In this document: piece after piece, positions 17,292 to 27,771 of the stretch
Position numbering within the stretch: the first letter of the stretch is position 1
Layout: every line of letters starts with the position of its first letter
DNA from: Advenella sp. FME57
GTDB lineage: Bacteria; Pseudomonadota; Gammaproteobacteria; Burkholderiales; Burkholderiaceae_B
Assembly (NCBI RefSeq): GCF_014897675.1
Contig: NZ_JABUXU010000024.1
Coordinates: 1 to 41,085, forward strand
DNA length: 41,085 nucleotides
Direction: 5' to 3'
The notes under the pieces: model-generated
Database searches by the model: none
Told to the model about the DNA's origin: nothing
Seen by the model: the letters and a program-made list of their open reading frames with translations, nothing else
Program-made: the position numbers and the translations under genes

Positions 17292-18241
17292 TGAGAAGCT
17301 CCAGCTACGATGCTCATGACTGCCATTCTGACAGCAATCCCGAACGTTACCTGATTAAGAATAACCGCCTGTGGTCCGTCCGCGACGGCAGAATCAATTT
17401 CAACCCCGCGATTCATGGGCCCCGGGTGCATGACAATGGCATCCGGTTTGGCATAGGCTAATTTTTCGTGGGTCAGCCCGTAATGCTTGAAATACTCCTG
17501 CGAAGACGGCAGCAACGCGCCCTTCATGCGCTCATTCTGCAAGCGCAGCACCATGATCACATCCACGTCCCGCAGGCCTTCGCGCATATCGGTAAATACC
17601 TTGACGCCCATTTGTTCAAGCCCGCCCGGCAGCAGTGTGAGCGGACCGATGGCGCGCACTTCGGCCGCGCCCAGCGTGGTGAGTGCGTGAATATCGGACC
17701 GCGCGACCCGGGAATGCAGAATATCGCCCACAATGGCGACCGTCAGCCCGGAAAAATCTTTCTTGAAATGGCGGATGGTGTACATATCCAGCAAGCCCTG
17801 CGTAGGATGCGCGTGGCGACCATCTCCGGCGTTAATGACGTGAATGTGCGGCTGCACGTGGCGCGCGATCAGATACGGTGCGCCGCTGGCTTCATGCCGC
17901 ACGACAAAGATATCGGCCTGCATGGCCGTCAGATTGCTGATGGTATCGAGCAGCGACTCGCCTTTGGCGGTAGACGATACGTTGATATTCAGGTTATAGA
18001 CATCGGCCGAGAGCCGCTTGGCAGCTATTTCAAATGTGGTACGGGTGCGGGTAGAATTTTCAAAAAACAGATTGAAGACGCTTTTGCCGCGCAGCAGCGG
18101 CACCTTTTTGATATCGCGTTCAGCCATGGGCACGAATGTCTGGGCCGTGTCCAGGATATGGGTCAGAATATCGCGCGGCAGCCCCTCGGTGGACAGCAGA
18201 TGGGTCAGCTCGCCATGCCGGTTCAATTGCGGGTTAAACAT
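17288..18241 (-). CDS. pyrB: Aspartate carbamoyltransferase catalytic subunit
   Basis: 317 residues from the ATG at 18241 ([16 protein letters not shown]); upstream codons to 18352 lie within pyrR and are not homologous. The carbamoyl-phosphate motif is STRTRTTFE (63-71), followed by [14 protein letters not shown] and the C-terminal [12 protein letters not shown]. The enzyme condenses carbamoyl phosphate and aspartate to carbamoylaspartate, the first committed step of pyrimidine synthesis. It overlaps pyrR by 8 nt upstream and pyrC' by 4 nt downstream, so the three are translationally coupled, as expected for a class A (PyrB-PyrC') holoenzyme. Confidence 0.96.
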   Translation of the reverse strand: MFNPQLNRHGELTHLLSTEGLPRDILTHILDTAQTFVPMAERDIKKVPLLRGKSVFNLFFENSTRTRTTFEIAAKRLSADVYNLNINVSSTAKGESLLDTISNLTAMQADIFVVRHEASGAPYLIARHVQPHIHVINAGDGRHAHPTQGLLDMYTIRHFKKDFSGLTVAIVGDILHSRVARSDIHALTTLGAAEVRAIGPLTLLPGGLEQMGVKVFTDMREGLRDVDVIMVLRLQNERMKGALLPSSQEYFKHYGLTHEKLAYAKPDAIVMHPGPMNRGVEIDSAVADGPQAVILNQVTFGIAVRMAVMSIVAGASQ

Positions 18242-18758
18242 GGCGGGGTTCCTCTTCCAGGGCCAGGGTAAAACGGGAGTCCTCATCAGCAGCCAGAACA
18301 TAATTGCTGCCGCGTGGTAAAGGCAGCACGCCGCCGCAGATATCGGGCGCAATGGGCAGCTCGCGGCCCCCCCGGTCGATCAACACGCCAAGGCGAACCG
18401 AAGCCGGCCGGCCATAATCGTACAGCTCATTGAGCGCTGCCCGGATCGTGCGGCCGGTAAAGAGAATATCGTCGATCAGAAAAATGTGCGCGCCTTCGAC
18501 CTCGAACGGCACGTGACTTGGCTGAGTTTGCGAATGCAGCCCAATGCGGCTGAAGTCGTCGCGATGCAGACTGGTATTGAGCGTGCCCGGCTGATTGGGC
18601 AGATTCAGATCGCCGCAGAGTCGCCGTGCCAGCCAGGCGCCCCCTGAATAAATACCTACTAGATATGTGTTGGCCGGGTCAGTGCCCCTTAGCTTTTCGC
18701 TCAGGGCGTTTTTCAGATGCGCGTAAAGTTCTTCGGCGCTGGGCAGGCTGCCTGTCAT
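18234..18758 (-). CDS. pyrR: PyrR bifunctional pyr regulator / uracil phosphoribosyltransferase
   Basis: 174 residues. The PRPP-binding motif is [17 protein letters not shown] (about 93-109). The [12 protein letters not shown] segment and the N-terminal YLVGIYSGG fit PyrR. In Gram-positives PyrR controls attenuation by binding pyr mRNA; in proteobacteria with a pyrRBC' cluster its regulatory role is less clear, and uracil phosphoribosyltransferase activity is possible. I see no anti-terminator or PyrR-binding loop in the 45 bp between this gene and ruvX. It is coupled to pyrB by an 8-nt overlap. Confidence 0.93.
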   Translation of the reverse strand: MTGSLPSAEELYAHLKNALSEKLRGTDPANTYLVGIYSGGAWLARRLCGDLNLPNQPGTLNTSLHRDDFSRIGLHSQTQPSHVPFEVEGAHIFLIDDILFTGRTIRAALNELYDYGRPASVRLGVLIDRGGRELPIAPDICGGVLPLPRGSNYVLAADEDSRFTLALEEEPRHV

Positions 18759-18803
18759 GGTTTTTCGATCCTGTTAGCAAAGGTGCCGTTATCAAAGATG
18801 CCG

Positions 18804-19208
18804 TTATTTTAAGCTATCCAGATAGCGTTGAAGAATAACTGCGGCCGCCACGGCATCATCTTCTTCGTTGTTGCCAAGAAGCGCCTGCGCTTCCATGCTG
18901 GAACCGCGTTCGTCTACCAGCTCGACCTGCAGGCCAAAACGGCCGTGCAACTGGTTGGCAAAGCGCCGGGCAAATTTTGAAGCAGGCTGTTCGTCGCCCG
19001 CGCTGGTTAGCGGCAGGCCGACCACCACCCTTTCGGGTTGCCATTCATACAGCAGCGCAGCAATACGGGCAAAGCGACCATCGCGCGTCACCTCGCGGAT
19101 AATGCACAACGGGCGCGCCTGTCGCGTCAACGTATTACCCAGGGCCACGCCGGTTTTTTTCATGCCGGCATCAAACGCCAGCAGGGTTTCTTCAGGCATG
19201 TCCGGCAT
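18804..19208 (-). CDS. ruvX: RuvX/YqgF-type RNase H-fold nuclease
   Basis: 134 residues from the ATG at 19208; an ATG at 19199 is an alternative. The longer upstream frame lies inside yqgE. The RNase H-like fold has the first catalytic Asp in AFDAGMKKTGVALG (Asp13), then VVGLPL, the DERGSSMEA motif (Glu side) and a C-terminal DDAVAAAVILQRYL. Known homologues process the 5' end of 16S pre-rRNA, and a Holliday-junction resolvase activity has also been proposed. The start overlaps the 3' end of yqgE by 8-17 nt, the usual yqgE-yqgF arrangement. Confidence 0.93.
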   Translation of the reverse strand: MPDMPEETLLAFDAGMKKTGVALGNTLTRQARPLCIIREVTRDGRFARIAALLYEWQPERVVVGLPLTSAGDEQPASKFARRFANQLHGRFGLQVELVDERGSSMEAQALLGNNEEDDAVAAAVILQRYLDSLK

Positions 19209-19773
19209 CACCGGACAAGGCTGCGGGTTCGATGCCAAGCAGCGCCAGTGCTGCCGTATAACGGTCAGCCGGTCGTTTGTTGAAAATGATATTGCGGTCT
19301 GCGCTGACATTGAGCCAGGTATTGGCGGCAATTTCCTGCTCCAGCTGACCCGCAGACCAGCCGGCATAACCCAGCGTAATAAAAATTTGCTGCGGACCTT
19401 CGCCCCGCGCCAGGTCTTCCAGCACGTCGCGCGAGGTTGTTAGCGCCATCTCGCCCAGCACGACACTGGAACGATAATGACCGGCCGGATGATGCAGGAC
19501 GAAACCGCGATCAGTCTGGACAGGCCCGCCATAGAAAACGGTCTGCGCAGCCAGATCGGCATTGACTTCCAGTTCGAGCCGCTCCAGCAATTGCTCCACC
19601 GACAGGTCAGTAGGCCGGTTCAGCAACAGGCCCAGCGCACCGTCTTCGGAATGTTCACAAACATATACCACGCCACCTTCGAAAATATCGGATGTTTGAG
19701 AAGGCATGGCCATGAGGAACTGGTTCGCCATACTGACAAATTCAGATTCTTTTTTGTCTTCGTGTTCGGTCAT
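19192..19773 (-). CDS. YqgE/AlgH family protein
   Basis: 193 residues. Family signatures are FLMAMPSQ near the N-terminus, GGVVYVCEHSEDGALGLLLNRP, VFYGGPVQTDRGFVLH and the C-terminal GYAGWSAGQLEQEI. AlgH in Pseudomonas affects alginate production, but the biochemical role of the family is unknown. The gene is next to ruvX in very many proteobacteria. The start is the ATG at 19773; upstream a 25-bp gap separates it from the rubredoxin gene, so cotranscription is likely. Confidence 0.93.
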   Translation of the reverse strand: MTEHEDKKESEFVSMANQFLMAMPSQTSDIFEGGVVYVCEHSEDGALGLLLNRPTDLSVEQLLERLELEVNADLAAQTVFYGGPVQTDRGFVLHHPAGHYRSSVVLGEMALTTSRDVLEDLARGEGPQQIFITLGYAGWSAGQLEQEIAANTWLNVSADRNIIFNKRPADRYTAALALLGIEPAALSGDAGHA

Positions 19774-19798
19774 GGTCCTTCCTTTTTGAGGATGCGCG

Positions 19799-19963
19799 TC
19801 AGATTTCCATCATTTCAAAGTCTTCCTTGCGCGCACCGCATTCAGGACAGACCCAGTTGGGGGGGACGTCTTCCCATTTGGTACCCGGCGCAATTCCTTC
19901 TTCAGGAACGCCGGTTTCCTCATCATAAACCCAACCACAAATTAAACACATCCAGGTACGCAT
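19799..19963 (-). CDS. Rubredoxin
   Basis: 54 residues from the ATG at 19963, preceded by AGGAAA; an in-frame ATG at 19984 would add seven residues that do not fit the family. Four iron-binding cysteines occur as CLIC (6, 9) and CPEC (39, 42), with the conserved aromatic and Gly positions of rubredoxins (GWVYDEETG, PPNWVC). It is a small cytosolic electron carrier. It opens the minus-strand run that continues with yqgE, ruvX, pyrR, pyrB, pyrC' and plsC, and is divergent from the ThiD-like gene. Confidence 0.96.
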   Translation of the reverse strand: MRTWMCLICGWVYDEETGVPEEGIAPGTKWEDVPPNWVCPECGARKEDFEMMEI

Positions 19964-20171
19964 AATACGGTTATTTCCTAACATTCAAATGTAACTTCAC
20001 GAATCGGATGGAACCGGCCCATCGGGCTTGTTCCCGAAAACATGCTCGCGCACGCTTTAGTACCCATTTTAATTTAAAATGATACCTTTGGTCCGTTTTC
20101 CCAAAAACCGCGCCGTGCTTTTTTGTGCACCGGCAATTTTCACCGCTTTTGTTTTTCACTTAGTACGCCTC

Positions 20172-20981
20172 GTGTCCCCTGATCATGCCCCTGCAGTGCT
20201 GTTTTTCAACCATCTGGATCCAACCGGGCGCTCCGGGCTCGCTGGCGATGTCCTGACCGCCACGCAATTCGGTTGCCAGGCGGTCACCGCGCTGACCGCC
20301 ATTATGGTGCAGGACACCGGCGTCATCGAGGAAATCCATCCCATTGCGGACGAAATCCTGGACAATCAGGCACGCTGCCTGCTCGAGGACATCCCGGTTC
20401 ATGCCATCCGGGCCAGCGGCCTTTACAGCCCCGACCACGTCAGTGTGATTGCGCAAATCGCCGCCGACTATGACAGCGTCCCGCTGGTTCTGTATCTTGG
20501 GCCGCAATACGCGTCGGTCATCGAAGACAGCTCCGATGACGAGATCGAGGCCTTGCTGCAGGCAACTTGGGAAACCCTTATTCCACAGGCCAGTTGCGTT
20601 GTCGTCGACTGCAGCTACCTGAACTTATGGGCCCCGGAAGATGACCATGACGACGTGAACCCGATCCCGGTGGTGCTCGAAGCCATTCTGGCAGCAGGGG
20701 CAAAATCCTGCCTGGCGCTGTTTTGTCCTTCACCAGACGACGCCCATCAGCATGTCTTGCTCGAAGGCGGCGATCGCAGCCTTGCTTTTGGCTTTTTCCC
20801 GCTGGCCGGACAATCTGAAGCCGGCGATATGATCAGCGCTGCCCTGGCCTGCGAACTGACGCGAGGCCAGGCGATGACCCAAGCCTGCGAGCAGGCCATT
20901 ACCTACGCCCACAAGGCGCTGGCCAACGGGCGCAAGCTGGGCATGAGCAAGCTGGTTGCGCAAAGGCTGCAGAAACCCTGA
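20172..20981 (+). CDS. Divergent hydroxymethylpyrimidine/phosphomethylpyrimidine kinase-like protein (ThiD-like)
   Basis: 269 residues from the GTG at 20172 (VSPDHAPAVLFF). The frame is open back to an ATG at 20079, but those 31 residues are hydrophobic, overlap promoter-like AT-rich DNA and do not resemble the family. The ThiD/PdxK fold is suggested by NHLDPTGRSGLAGDVLTA (family GSDxSGGAGIQADLKT) and VTALTAIMVQDT, and by the C-terminal EAGDMISAAL where ThiD has GTGCTLSAAL. Several substrate and anion-hole residues are changed, so catalytic activity is uncertain. thiE follows by 92 bp, which supports a thiamine role. The rubredoxin-yqgE block is divergent, as in other Alcaligenaceae. Confidence 0.75.
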   Translation: MSPDHAPAVLFFNHLDPTGRSGLAGDVLTATQFGCQAVTALTAIMVQDTGVIEEIHPIADEILDNQARCLLEDIPVHAIRASGLYSPDHVSVIAQIAADYDSVPLVLYLGPQYASVIEDSSDDEIEALLQATWETLIPQASCVVVDCSYLNLWAPEDDHDDVNPIPVVLEAILAAGAKSCLALFCPSPDDAHQHVLLEGGDRSLAFGFFPLAGQSEAGDMISAALACELTRGQAMTQACEQAITYAHKALANGRKLGMSKLVAQRLQKP

Positions 20982-21073
20982 TCCTCTGCCTGATACAGGC
21001 TTGCGGACAACCGCCAGCGCTTTCTCGCTATACTTCTATAGATATCTGCATCTCCCTTCAGGCATACCGCGCA

Positions 21074-21745
21074 ATGACAGCAAAAACGTTTCCCTCCGGT
21101 CTATACGGCATTACGCCCGAATGGCATGACGCCGGACGCCTGCAACAGGCCGTTGCACTGGCCTGCGAAGGCGGCATGCGGGTGCTGCAGTGGCGACAGA
21201 AAACCATGCCGCCCGAACAGTCGCGCGATATCGCTGCGTCGCTGCGGGCGATCTGTCGTGCGGCAGGCGTGTTGTTTATCGTCAATGATGACTGGCAGCT
21301 GGCACTGGAGCTGGATGCAGATGGCGTTCACTTAGGTAAAAACGATGCAGCCATCGCAACCGTTCGCGCACAGTTGCAACAACGGAACCAGGCGCCCTTG
21401 CTGATCGGCGTCTCCTGCTATGACAGCCTGGAGCTGGCCGGCACCGCCATGCAGGACCAGGCAGATTACATTGCCTTTGGTGCCCTTTTTCCTTCCATGG
21501 TCAAGCCCGACGCGGTCCATGCGCCCCTGTCGCTGTTTCAGGCAGTCAGAAAACCGCCGGGTGCGCAGCGCAAGCCGGCAATGGTCGGGATTGGCGGAAT
21601 CAACAGGCAAAATGCCCATCTGGCGGTAGAAGCCGGTGCCGACAGTATCGCCGTCATCACCGGATTATTCGGTGAACCGGACATTCGCAGCGCCGCCGCC
21701 TACTATGCGTCGCTGTTTGACAAGCGCCCCTCGCCGTCGTCATGA
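21074..21745 (+). CDS. thiE: Thiamine phosphate synthase
   Basis: 223 residues, a TIM-barrel enzyme. The motifs are LQWRQK (family QxRxK), IVNDDWQLALELDADGVHLGKND, GVSCYDS (family GxSxH), IAFGALFPS and the phosphate-binding VGIGGI. The enzyme joins hydroxymethylpyrimidine pyrophosphate with thiazole phosphate to give thiamine monophosphate. Cys/Tyr in GVSCYDS, where many ThiE proteins have His, is a modest departure. It lies between the ThiD-like gene and hemL. thiC is also in this window (38852) but 17 kb away. Confidence 0.92.
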   Translation: MTAKTFPSGLYGITPEWHDAGRLQQAVALACEGGMRVLQWRQKTMPPEQSRDIAASLRAICRAAGVLFIVNDDWQLALELDADGVHLGKNDAAIATVRAQLQQRNQAPLLIGVSCYDSLELAGTAMQDQADYIAFGALFPSMVKPDAVHAPLSLFQAVRKPPGAQRKPAMVGIGGINRQNAHLAVEAGADSIAVITGLFGEPDIRSAAAYYASLFDKRPSPSS

Positions 21746-21847
21746 TTGACGTTTTCCTGCCCGGTCATGTCACCGCCCATGCCGCGCGCAACAAGCCCTG
21801 ACACAACCGGCCACCTTTTCACTCATTTTTCAGATAAAGATTTCATT

Positions 21848-23125
21848 ATGTCCCAGAACGAAGTTCTCTTTAAACGCGCCCTTCAATCCATTCCAGGTGG
21901 CGTCAACTCGCCGGTACGGGCGTTCCGCTCGGTAGGTGGCACGCCGCGCTTCATCAGCAAGGCAAAAGACGCTTATATATGGGATGCCGATGGCAAACAG
22001 TATATTGATTATCTGGGCTCGTGGGGCCCGGCCATTGTTGGCCATGCACATCCGGAAGTTGTTCAGGCGGTGCAGCGGGCCGCAGAATCAGGCCTGTCTT
22101 TCGGCGCGCCGACCGAGGCCGAGTCATTGCTGGCCGAAGCCATTATTTCGCGCATTCCTTCCATTGAAAAGGTCCGTCTGGTCAGCTCTGGTACCGAAGC
22201 GACCATGAGCGCCATTCGCCTGGCCCGCGGCGCCACCGGCCGCAATAAGATTATCAAATTTGAAGGCTGCTACCATGGTCATGCCGACAGCCTGCTGGTC
22301 AAGGCTGGCTCCGGACTGTTGACCTTTGGCAACCCGACATCTGCCGGCGTCCCTGCCGAATTTGTCGCGCATACGCTGGTGCTGGACTATAACGACCTGG
22401 ACGCAGTCAAGGCTGCATTTGTCGAATTCGGCGCCGACATTGCCTGCATTATTGTGGAACCGATAGCCGGCAATATGAACCTGATCAAGCCGGCGGAAGG
22501 ATTCCTGGCCGGCCTGCGCGCATTGTGCACGGAATATGGCGCACTGCTGATTTTCGACGAAGTCATGACCGGATTTCGTGCTGGCCCTCAGGGAGTACAA
22601 GGCCTGTCTGGCGTCACGCCCGATCTGACGACACTGGCCAAAGTCATTGGCGGGGGCATGCCGGTGGGCGCCTTCGGCGGTCGCACCGATATCATGGACC
22701 AGATTGCACCACTGGGACCTGTCTATCAGGCGGGCACCCTGTCGGGCAACCCAGTATCCGTCGCCGCCGGCCTTATTACACTTGAAATACTGTCGCGCCC
22801 CGGTTTCTATGAGCACTTGCAGACACAATCGGCCAAACTGGTTGCCGGCTTGCAGGAAAAGGCCAAGGCTGCAGGCGTAGCGTTCTGCGCCGACTCAGTG
22901 GGCGGCATGTTCGGGCTGTATTTCCGTGAAACCGTTCCCACCACTTTCGCGCAGGTATCCGACGTCAACCATGACGCCTTCAAGGTCTTTTTCCACGGCA
23001 TGCTGGACAATGGCGTTCATCTGGCGCCATCGGCCTTTGAAGCCGGTTTTGTCTCGGCCATGCATAGTGACGAGATTTTGGAAAAAACGCTGGACGCAGC
23101 CGCCCGCGCATTTTCACTGCTATAA
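21848..23125 (+). CDS. hemL: Glutamate-1-semialdehyde 2,1-aminomutase
   Basis: 425 residues from the ATG at 21848 ([26 protein letters not shown]); the open frame upstream is not part of the protein. It is a class III aminotransferase fold with [31 protein letters not shown] and the PLP lysine in [16 protein letters not shown] at residue 265, the same number as in E. coli. It converts glutamate-1-semialdehyde to 5-aminolevulinate, feeding haem and, through uroporphyrinogen III, the sirohaem made by CysG in this window. The ribosome binding site is weak. No clear terminator follows. Confidence 0.97.
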   Translation: MSQNEVLFKRALQSIPGGVNSPVRAFRSVGGTPRFISKAKDAYIWDADGKQYIDYLGSWGPAIVGHAHPEVVQAVQRAAESGLSFGAPTEAESLLAEAIISRIPSIEKVRLVSSGTEATMSAIRLARGATGRNKIIKFEGCYHGHADSLLVKAGSGLLTFGNPTSAGVPAEFVAHTLVLDYNDLDAVKAAFVEFGADIACIIVEPIAGNMNLIKPAEGFLAGLRALCTEYGALLIFDEVMTGFRAGPQGVQGLSGVTPDLTTLAKVIGGGMPVGAFGGRTDIMDQIAPLGPVYQAGTLSGNPVSVAAGLITLEILSRPGFYEHLQTQSAKLVAGLQEKAKAAGVAFCADSVGGMFGLYFRETVPTTFAQVSDVNHDAFKVFFHGMLDNGVHLAPSAFEAGFVSAMHSDEILEKTLDAAARAFSLL

Positions 23126-23332
23126 CAACAACCGGCACCAGATCGCATGTGCGCCCTGCGCCATCGATCCGGTGCCGCATCCCCGTCGCCGCCGCTTCCA
23201 AGCCTTGCGTCGGAAAAACGCCATTGCGGACCCTCGGAGATTTTTTTTCAGATATCCCGGTTTTCTCAATGTGAAATAAAAAAGACGCTACACTCAGGGT
23301 TATCCATAATATGTTAAAGGTGTTGAAGCTGT

Positions 23333-24559
23333 ATGGCTGTAAACTTAAATATACCTGACGAATCAGCTATCTATCCGGTAGCAGGGGTTGAAATTGGCAT
23401 TGCGCAAGCCGGGATCAAAAAGCCTGGCCGCGATGATCTCACATTATTCAAATTCACACCAGGTACCTCTGTAGCTGGCGTTTTCACCCGTAACCGTTTC
23501 AGAGCCGCCCCGGTGCAGATCTGCGAATCGCGCCTGGCCAAGGGCAATGCCATGCGGGCCCTGGTCATCAATACCGGCAATGCCAATGCCGGCACCGGTG
23601 CTGACGGCCTGGAACGTGCCTTTGAGACCTGTCGCGTGCTGTCCAAGGAACTGGGCCTGTTGGAAGAAGAAATCCTGCCATTTTCTACAGGGGTTATTCT
23701 TGAACCCCTTCCGGTAGACAAGATTACGGCAGCGTTGCCGCAATGCATTCGATCCCTGGACAAAAATGCCTGGCTCAAGGCAGCGCACAGTATCATGACC
23801 ACCGATACGCTGCCCAAAATCTGCTCCAGGCAACTGACACTGGACGGGCGTAAAGTGAGCATTACCGGCATCAGCAAAGGCGCCGGCATGATCCGCCCAA
23901 ATATGGCCACCATGCTGGGCTTTGTCGCAACCGATGCGGAAATTGCCCCGGCACTGCTCAAGGAGCTGGTCAAGGATATTGCCAACCGTTCTTTTAACCG
24001 TATTACGGTAGACGGCGACACCTCGACCAATGACTCATTTATCGTGATCGCCACCGGTCAAAGCGGCATACAGGTACAGGACGCCCAAAGTCCACATTAC
24101 CAGACCATTAAGGCAGAGCTGATTGAAGTCGCCCGCGAGCTGGCACAAAAAATCGTGCGTGATGCCGAAGGCGCCACCAAATTCATCACCATCCAGGTGG
24201 AAGAGGCAGAAAGCAGCCAGACTGCGCTGAAAATTGCCTACGCGATCGCGCACTCCCCGCTGGTCAAAACCGCCTTCTACGCATCGGATCCGAACCTGGG
24301 TCGCATTCTGGCCGCCATTGGTTACGCCGGCGTCGATGATCTGAATGTGACCGCCCTGCGCCTGTGGCTTGACGATGTGCTGGTTGCCACCGGCGGCGGC
24401 CGCGATCCTGACTATCTAGAAGAAGATGGGCAGCGTGTCATGCAGCAGCCCGAGATTCTGGTGCGTGTAGCACTGGGCCGCGGCAATGTATCGGAAACGG
24501 TATACAGTTGCGACTTCTCGCATGAGTACATCAGCATCAACGCAGACTACCGTTCCTGA
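23333..24559 (+). CDS. argJ: Bifunctional ornithine acetyltransferase / N-acetylglutamate synthase
   Basis: 408 residues. The self-cleavage site is in MATMLGF, with Thr193 as the predicted N-terminal nucleophile of the beta chain. Other motifs are [35 protein letters not shown] and [11 protein letters not shown]. The enzyme transfers acetyl from N-acetylornithine to glutamate, closing the cyclic arginine pathway; bifunctional forms also use acetyl-CoA. AT-rich sequence at 23250-23330 probably holds its promoter. The 3' end overlaps the DUF1853 start by 38 nt. Confidence 0.97.
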   Translation: MAVNLNIPDESAIYPVAGVEIGIAQAGIKKPGRDDLTLFKFTPGTSVAGVFTRNRFRAAPVQICESRLAKGNAMRALVINTGNANAGTGADGLERAFETCRVLSKELGLLEEEILPFSTGVILEPLPVDKITAALPQCIRSLDKNAWLKAAHSIMTTDTLPKICSRQLTLDGRKVSITGISKGAGMIRPNMATMLGFVATDAEIAPALLKELVKDIANRSFNRITVDGDTSTNDSFIVIATGQSGIQVQDAQSPHYQTIKAELIEVARELAQKIVRDAEGATKFITIQVEEAESSQTALKIAYAIAHSPLVKTAFYASDPNLGRILAAIGYAGVDDLNVTALRLWLDDVLVATGGGRDPDYLEEDGQRVMQQPEILVRVALGRGNVSETVYSCDFSHEYISINADYRS

Positions 24560-25652
24560 GATCAAACCCGGGCAGCGTAGCCAGGCCTGGCATGATCTTC
24601 ACTGGCTGACGCATTCTCCGGATTTGCTGGCGCCAGCTGCAGATCTGCCACTGGCAAGCTGGCCGGCCACCGCGCTGCGCGAGATTGACCGCTGGCTGCA
24701 GCACCAAGGCAATGCGCCCGAGCCCCTCTCCAGCGACTTTGGCGCACACTACCGCCGGCTTGGGCTCTATGCCGAAGCCCTGCTGCGTATCGCGCTGCAG
24801 CAGGCCGGCAGCATTGAACTGCTGGCGCACCGCACACCCATCCATATCACCGTTTCCCAGGCTCTTGGCGCTGCCCGGCAAACCGTTGGCGAGCTGGACT
24901 ATATCTGGCGCGACCGCCATAACAATCAGGTGTGGCACTGGGAATTGGCCGTCAAGTATTATCTTTATGTGCCGCAGGCTAGCCGGACCCAGGACGCCGA
25001 CCGGTTCGTCGGCCTGCAACAGCGCGATACGCTGGCTCGCAAAACCACAAAATTGCGCGATCGACAGTTGCCGCTGTCCGCAATGCCACAGGTTACCCAG
25101 CAATTGGGCGTGCTAGTCGACGCCGCCGCAGCGTATGTCAAGGGCTGGCTGTTCTACCCCTTGCGGGGCGAGCGCTGGGATGATTATGTCCTTGCCGAAC
25201 CTGCCACCCGGGCGATGCTCAATCCTCTGCACCCAAGGGGCTGGTGGCTGACGCAAGCCGATTTTGCGCAGCGCCTCACACGCGAGACCCGCGCAGGCGG
25301 GACCGGTATTGTGCGCTGGCGCATTCTATCGCGCATGCAATGGCTGTCTCCGCAACAGATCGATGTCGCCGACACGCTTGAGGCCACGGCACTTCTGGCA
25401 CAACTTGAAGCCTGGTTCTGTTCCGTCGCTGCAGCAACAGGCCCGAGGCCAGGACTGTTGATCGTGGCATTGGCCCCGTCGGGCGTCGCAGCACCGGTCA
25501 GCGACACCGGCGTACCGGTAAAGGCTGCAGCAGGACCGGAGTTCGCCGCGCCCGGGGCCGGGCACCTGCTGCAGGAATCTTTCGGCCGGGCGTACACAGA
25601 AGTACACCGTGGTTTTGTGGTTGCCAATGATTGGGTCGACGCAGTATTGTGA
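24522..25652 (+). CDS. DUF1853 family protein, function unknown
   Basis: 376 residues from the ATG at 24522 ([13 protein letters not shown]), overlapping the last 38 nt of argJ in another frame. The family is recognised by a PD-(D/E)XK-like core: TVGELDYIW, then [14 protein letters not shown], which contains the Asp and Glu-x-Lys-type residues of nuclease-like folds. Whether it is an active nuclease is not known, and the resemblance is inferred from motif spacing. The C-terminal third (about 300-376) is Ala/Gly/Pro-rich and poorly conserved. The long overlap makes translational coupling with argJ likely. Confidence 0.8.
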   Translation: MSTSASTQTTVPEIKPGQRSQAWHDLHWLTHSPDLLAPAADLPLASWPATALREIDRWLQHQGNAPEPLSSDFGAHYRRLGLYAEALLRIALQQAGSIELLAHRTPIHITVSQALGAARQTVGELDYIWRDRHNNQVWHWELAVKYYLYVPQASRTQDADRFVGLQQRDTLARKTTKLRDRQLPLSAMPQVTQQLGVLVDAAAAYVKGWLFYPLRGERWDDYVLAEPATRAMLNPLHPRGWWLTQADFAQRLTRETRAGGTGIVRWRILSRMQWLSPQQIDVADTLEATALLAQLEAWFCSVAAATGPRPGLLIVALAPSGVAAPVSDTGVPVKAAAGPEFAAPGAGHLLQESFGRAYTEVHRGFVVANDWVDAVL

Positions 25653-25749
25653 TCGCGTCGCGGGCTGGCATCTGTCGGCAAAAATACCACATTTTGTGCC
25701 GGCCTACCCCCTCGCCGGCTGACTTTATTGGAACAAGCGATTGATTCTT

Positions 25750-25779
25750 TTGACTTTTTATTGGTTTTCGCAGTAGAAT
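25750..25779 (+). promoter_or_regulatory. Promoter of rplU-rpmA
   Basis: TTGACT (25750-25755), an 18-bp spacer and TAGAAT (25774-25779) each match the sigma70 consensus at five of six positions. The leader of about 50 nt before rplU contains TTAGC/GCTAA, a possible short hairpin. Confidence 0.7.
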
Positions 25780-25836
25780 AACGGGCTTAGCGTTGAAATA
25801 TGCTAATTCCAAATTTATTTTTAGAGGTTAACCCAT

Positions 25837-26148
25837 ATGTACGCGGTCATAAAAACCGGAGGCAAGCAGTATCGTGTTGCCGAAGGTCAAAAACTCAAGG
25901 TAGAACAGATACCGGCAGACATCGGGCAAGAAATCTCGCTAGACCAAGTTTTGTCAGTAGGCGAAGGTGAAACACTCAAAGTGGGTGCACCCCTGGTCGA
26001 AGGCGCTGTGGTTAAAGCCAAAGTTCTTGCACATGGACGTCACGACAAGGTGAAAATTTTCAAAATGCGCCGTCGCAAGCATTATCAGCGGCACCAAGGC
26101 CATCGCCAGAATTACACCCAGATCGTCATCGAAGCAATCACTGCTTGA
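25837..26148 (+). CDS. rplU: 50S ribosomal protein L21
   Basis: 103 residues, the same length as E. coli L21. It starts [20 protein letters not shown] and ends with the basic [15 protein letters not shown] segment that contacts 23S rRNA. It is the first gene of rplU-rpmA, whose order with obg downstream is conserved across bacteria. The consensus-like promoter at 25750-25779 precedes it. Confidence 0.98.
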   Translation: MYAVIKTGGKQYRVAEGQKLKVEQIPADIGQEISLDQVLSVGEGETLKVGAPLVEGAVVKAKVLAHGRHDKVKIFKMRRRKHYQRHQGHRQNYTQIVIEAITA

Positions 26149-26181
26149 TCCGTTCGTTAACAGCACAACAGGAGCTTAAAC

Positions 26182-26442
26182 ATGGCACAGAAAAAGGGCG
26201 GCGGCTCGACCCGCAACGGCCGCGACTCGGAATCCAAACGACTGGGCGTAAAAGCCTTTGGCGGTGAAGTTATTCCAGCCGGTTCAATTATTGTTCGTCA
26301 GCGTGGCACACGTTTTCACCCGGGAACCAATGTTGGTATCGGTAAAGACCACACTCTGTACGCACTGGTAGACGGCAGTGTTTCCTTTTCACATAAAGGC
26401 GCACTCAACAAGCATACTGTTTCCGTCACAAAGGTAGACTAA
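26182..26442 (+). CDS. rpmA: 50S ribosomal protein L27
   Basis: 86 residues. It starts [20 protein letters not shown], the flexible N-terminal arm that reaches the peptidyl-transferase centre, and continues with the conserved [15 protein letters not shown]. There is no Firmicutes-type cleaved N-terminal extension. ACAGGAGCTT supplies the ribosome binding site 33 bp after rplU. A strong terminator follows, so obg downstream must have its own promoter or depend on read-through. Confidence 0.98.
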   Translation: MAQKKGGGSTRNGRDSESKRLGVKAFGGEVIPAGSIIVRQRGTRFHPGTNVGIGKDHTLYALVDGSVSFSHKGALNKHTVSVTKVD

Positions 26443-26466
26443 ACCTTTCCCCGGACATCATGCAGT

Positions 26467-26501
26467 GCCGTTCACTTGTCGCCAGGTGAACGGCATTTTT
26501 T
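26467..26501 (+). terminator. Rho-independent terminator after rpmA
   Basis: GCCGTTCAC (26467-26475) pairs perfectly with GTGAACGGC (26486-26494) and is followed by ATTTTTTA. Confidence 0.93.
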
Positions 26502-26543
26502 ATTCCGCAACGCGCTCTGATATGCTCAGACCTGCCCGCGTGA

Positions 26544-27719
<1,176 letters not shown>

Positions 27720-27771
27720 CGGTTCTGCGCCCTATCACTCTTTCGTTTCCTTCTTCTGGATTTTTTGCAAC

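Noticed and set aside
18759-18803. PyrR-binding attenuator in the gap upstream of pyrR
   Set aside because: The gap is only 45 bp and shows no terminator, anti-terminator or PyrR-loop consensus.
20079-20171. N-terminal extension of the ThiD-like protein from an ATG at 20079
   Set aside because: The 31 extra residues are hydrophobic and do not resemble ThiD. The ATG lies inside promoter-like TTTAAAAT sequence and has no ribosome binding site. The GTG at 20172 fits the family start.
22124-22828. Long antisense ORF inside hemL (and similar ones inside accC, the RNB gene, thiC and cysJ)
   Set aside because: Frames opposite GC-rich genes stay open by codon bias. They lack ribosome binding sites and domain signatures, while the sense genes are complete.
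23131-23176. CGGCACC/GGTGCCG inverted repeat after hemL as a terminator
   Set aside because: The arms are about 30 nt apart and no U-run follows.
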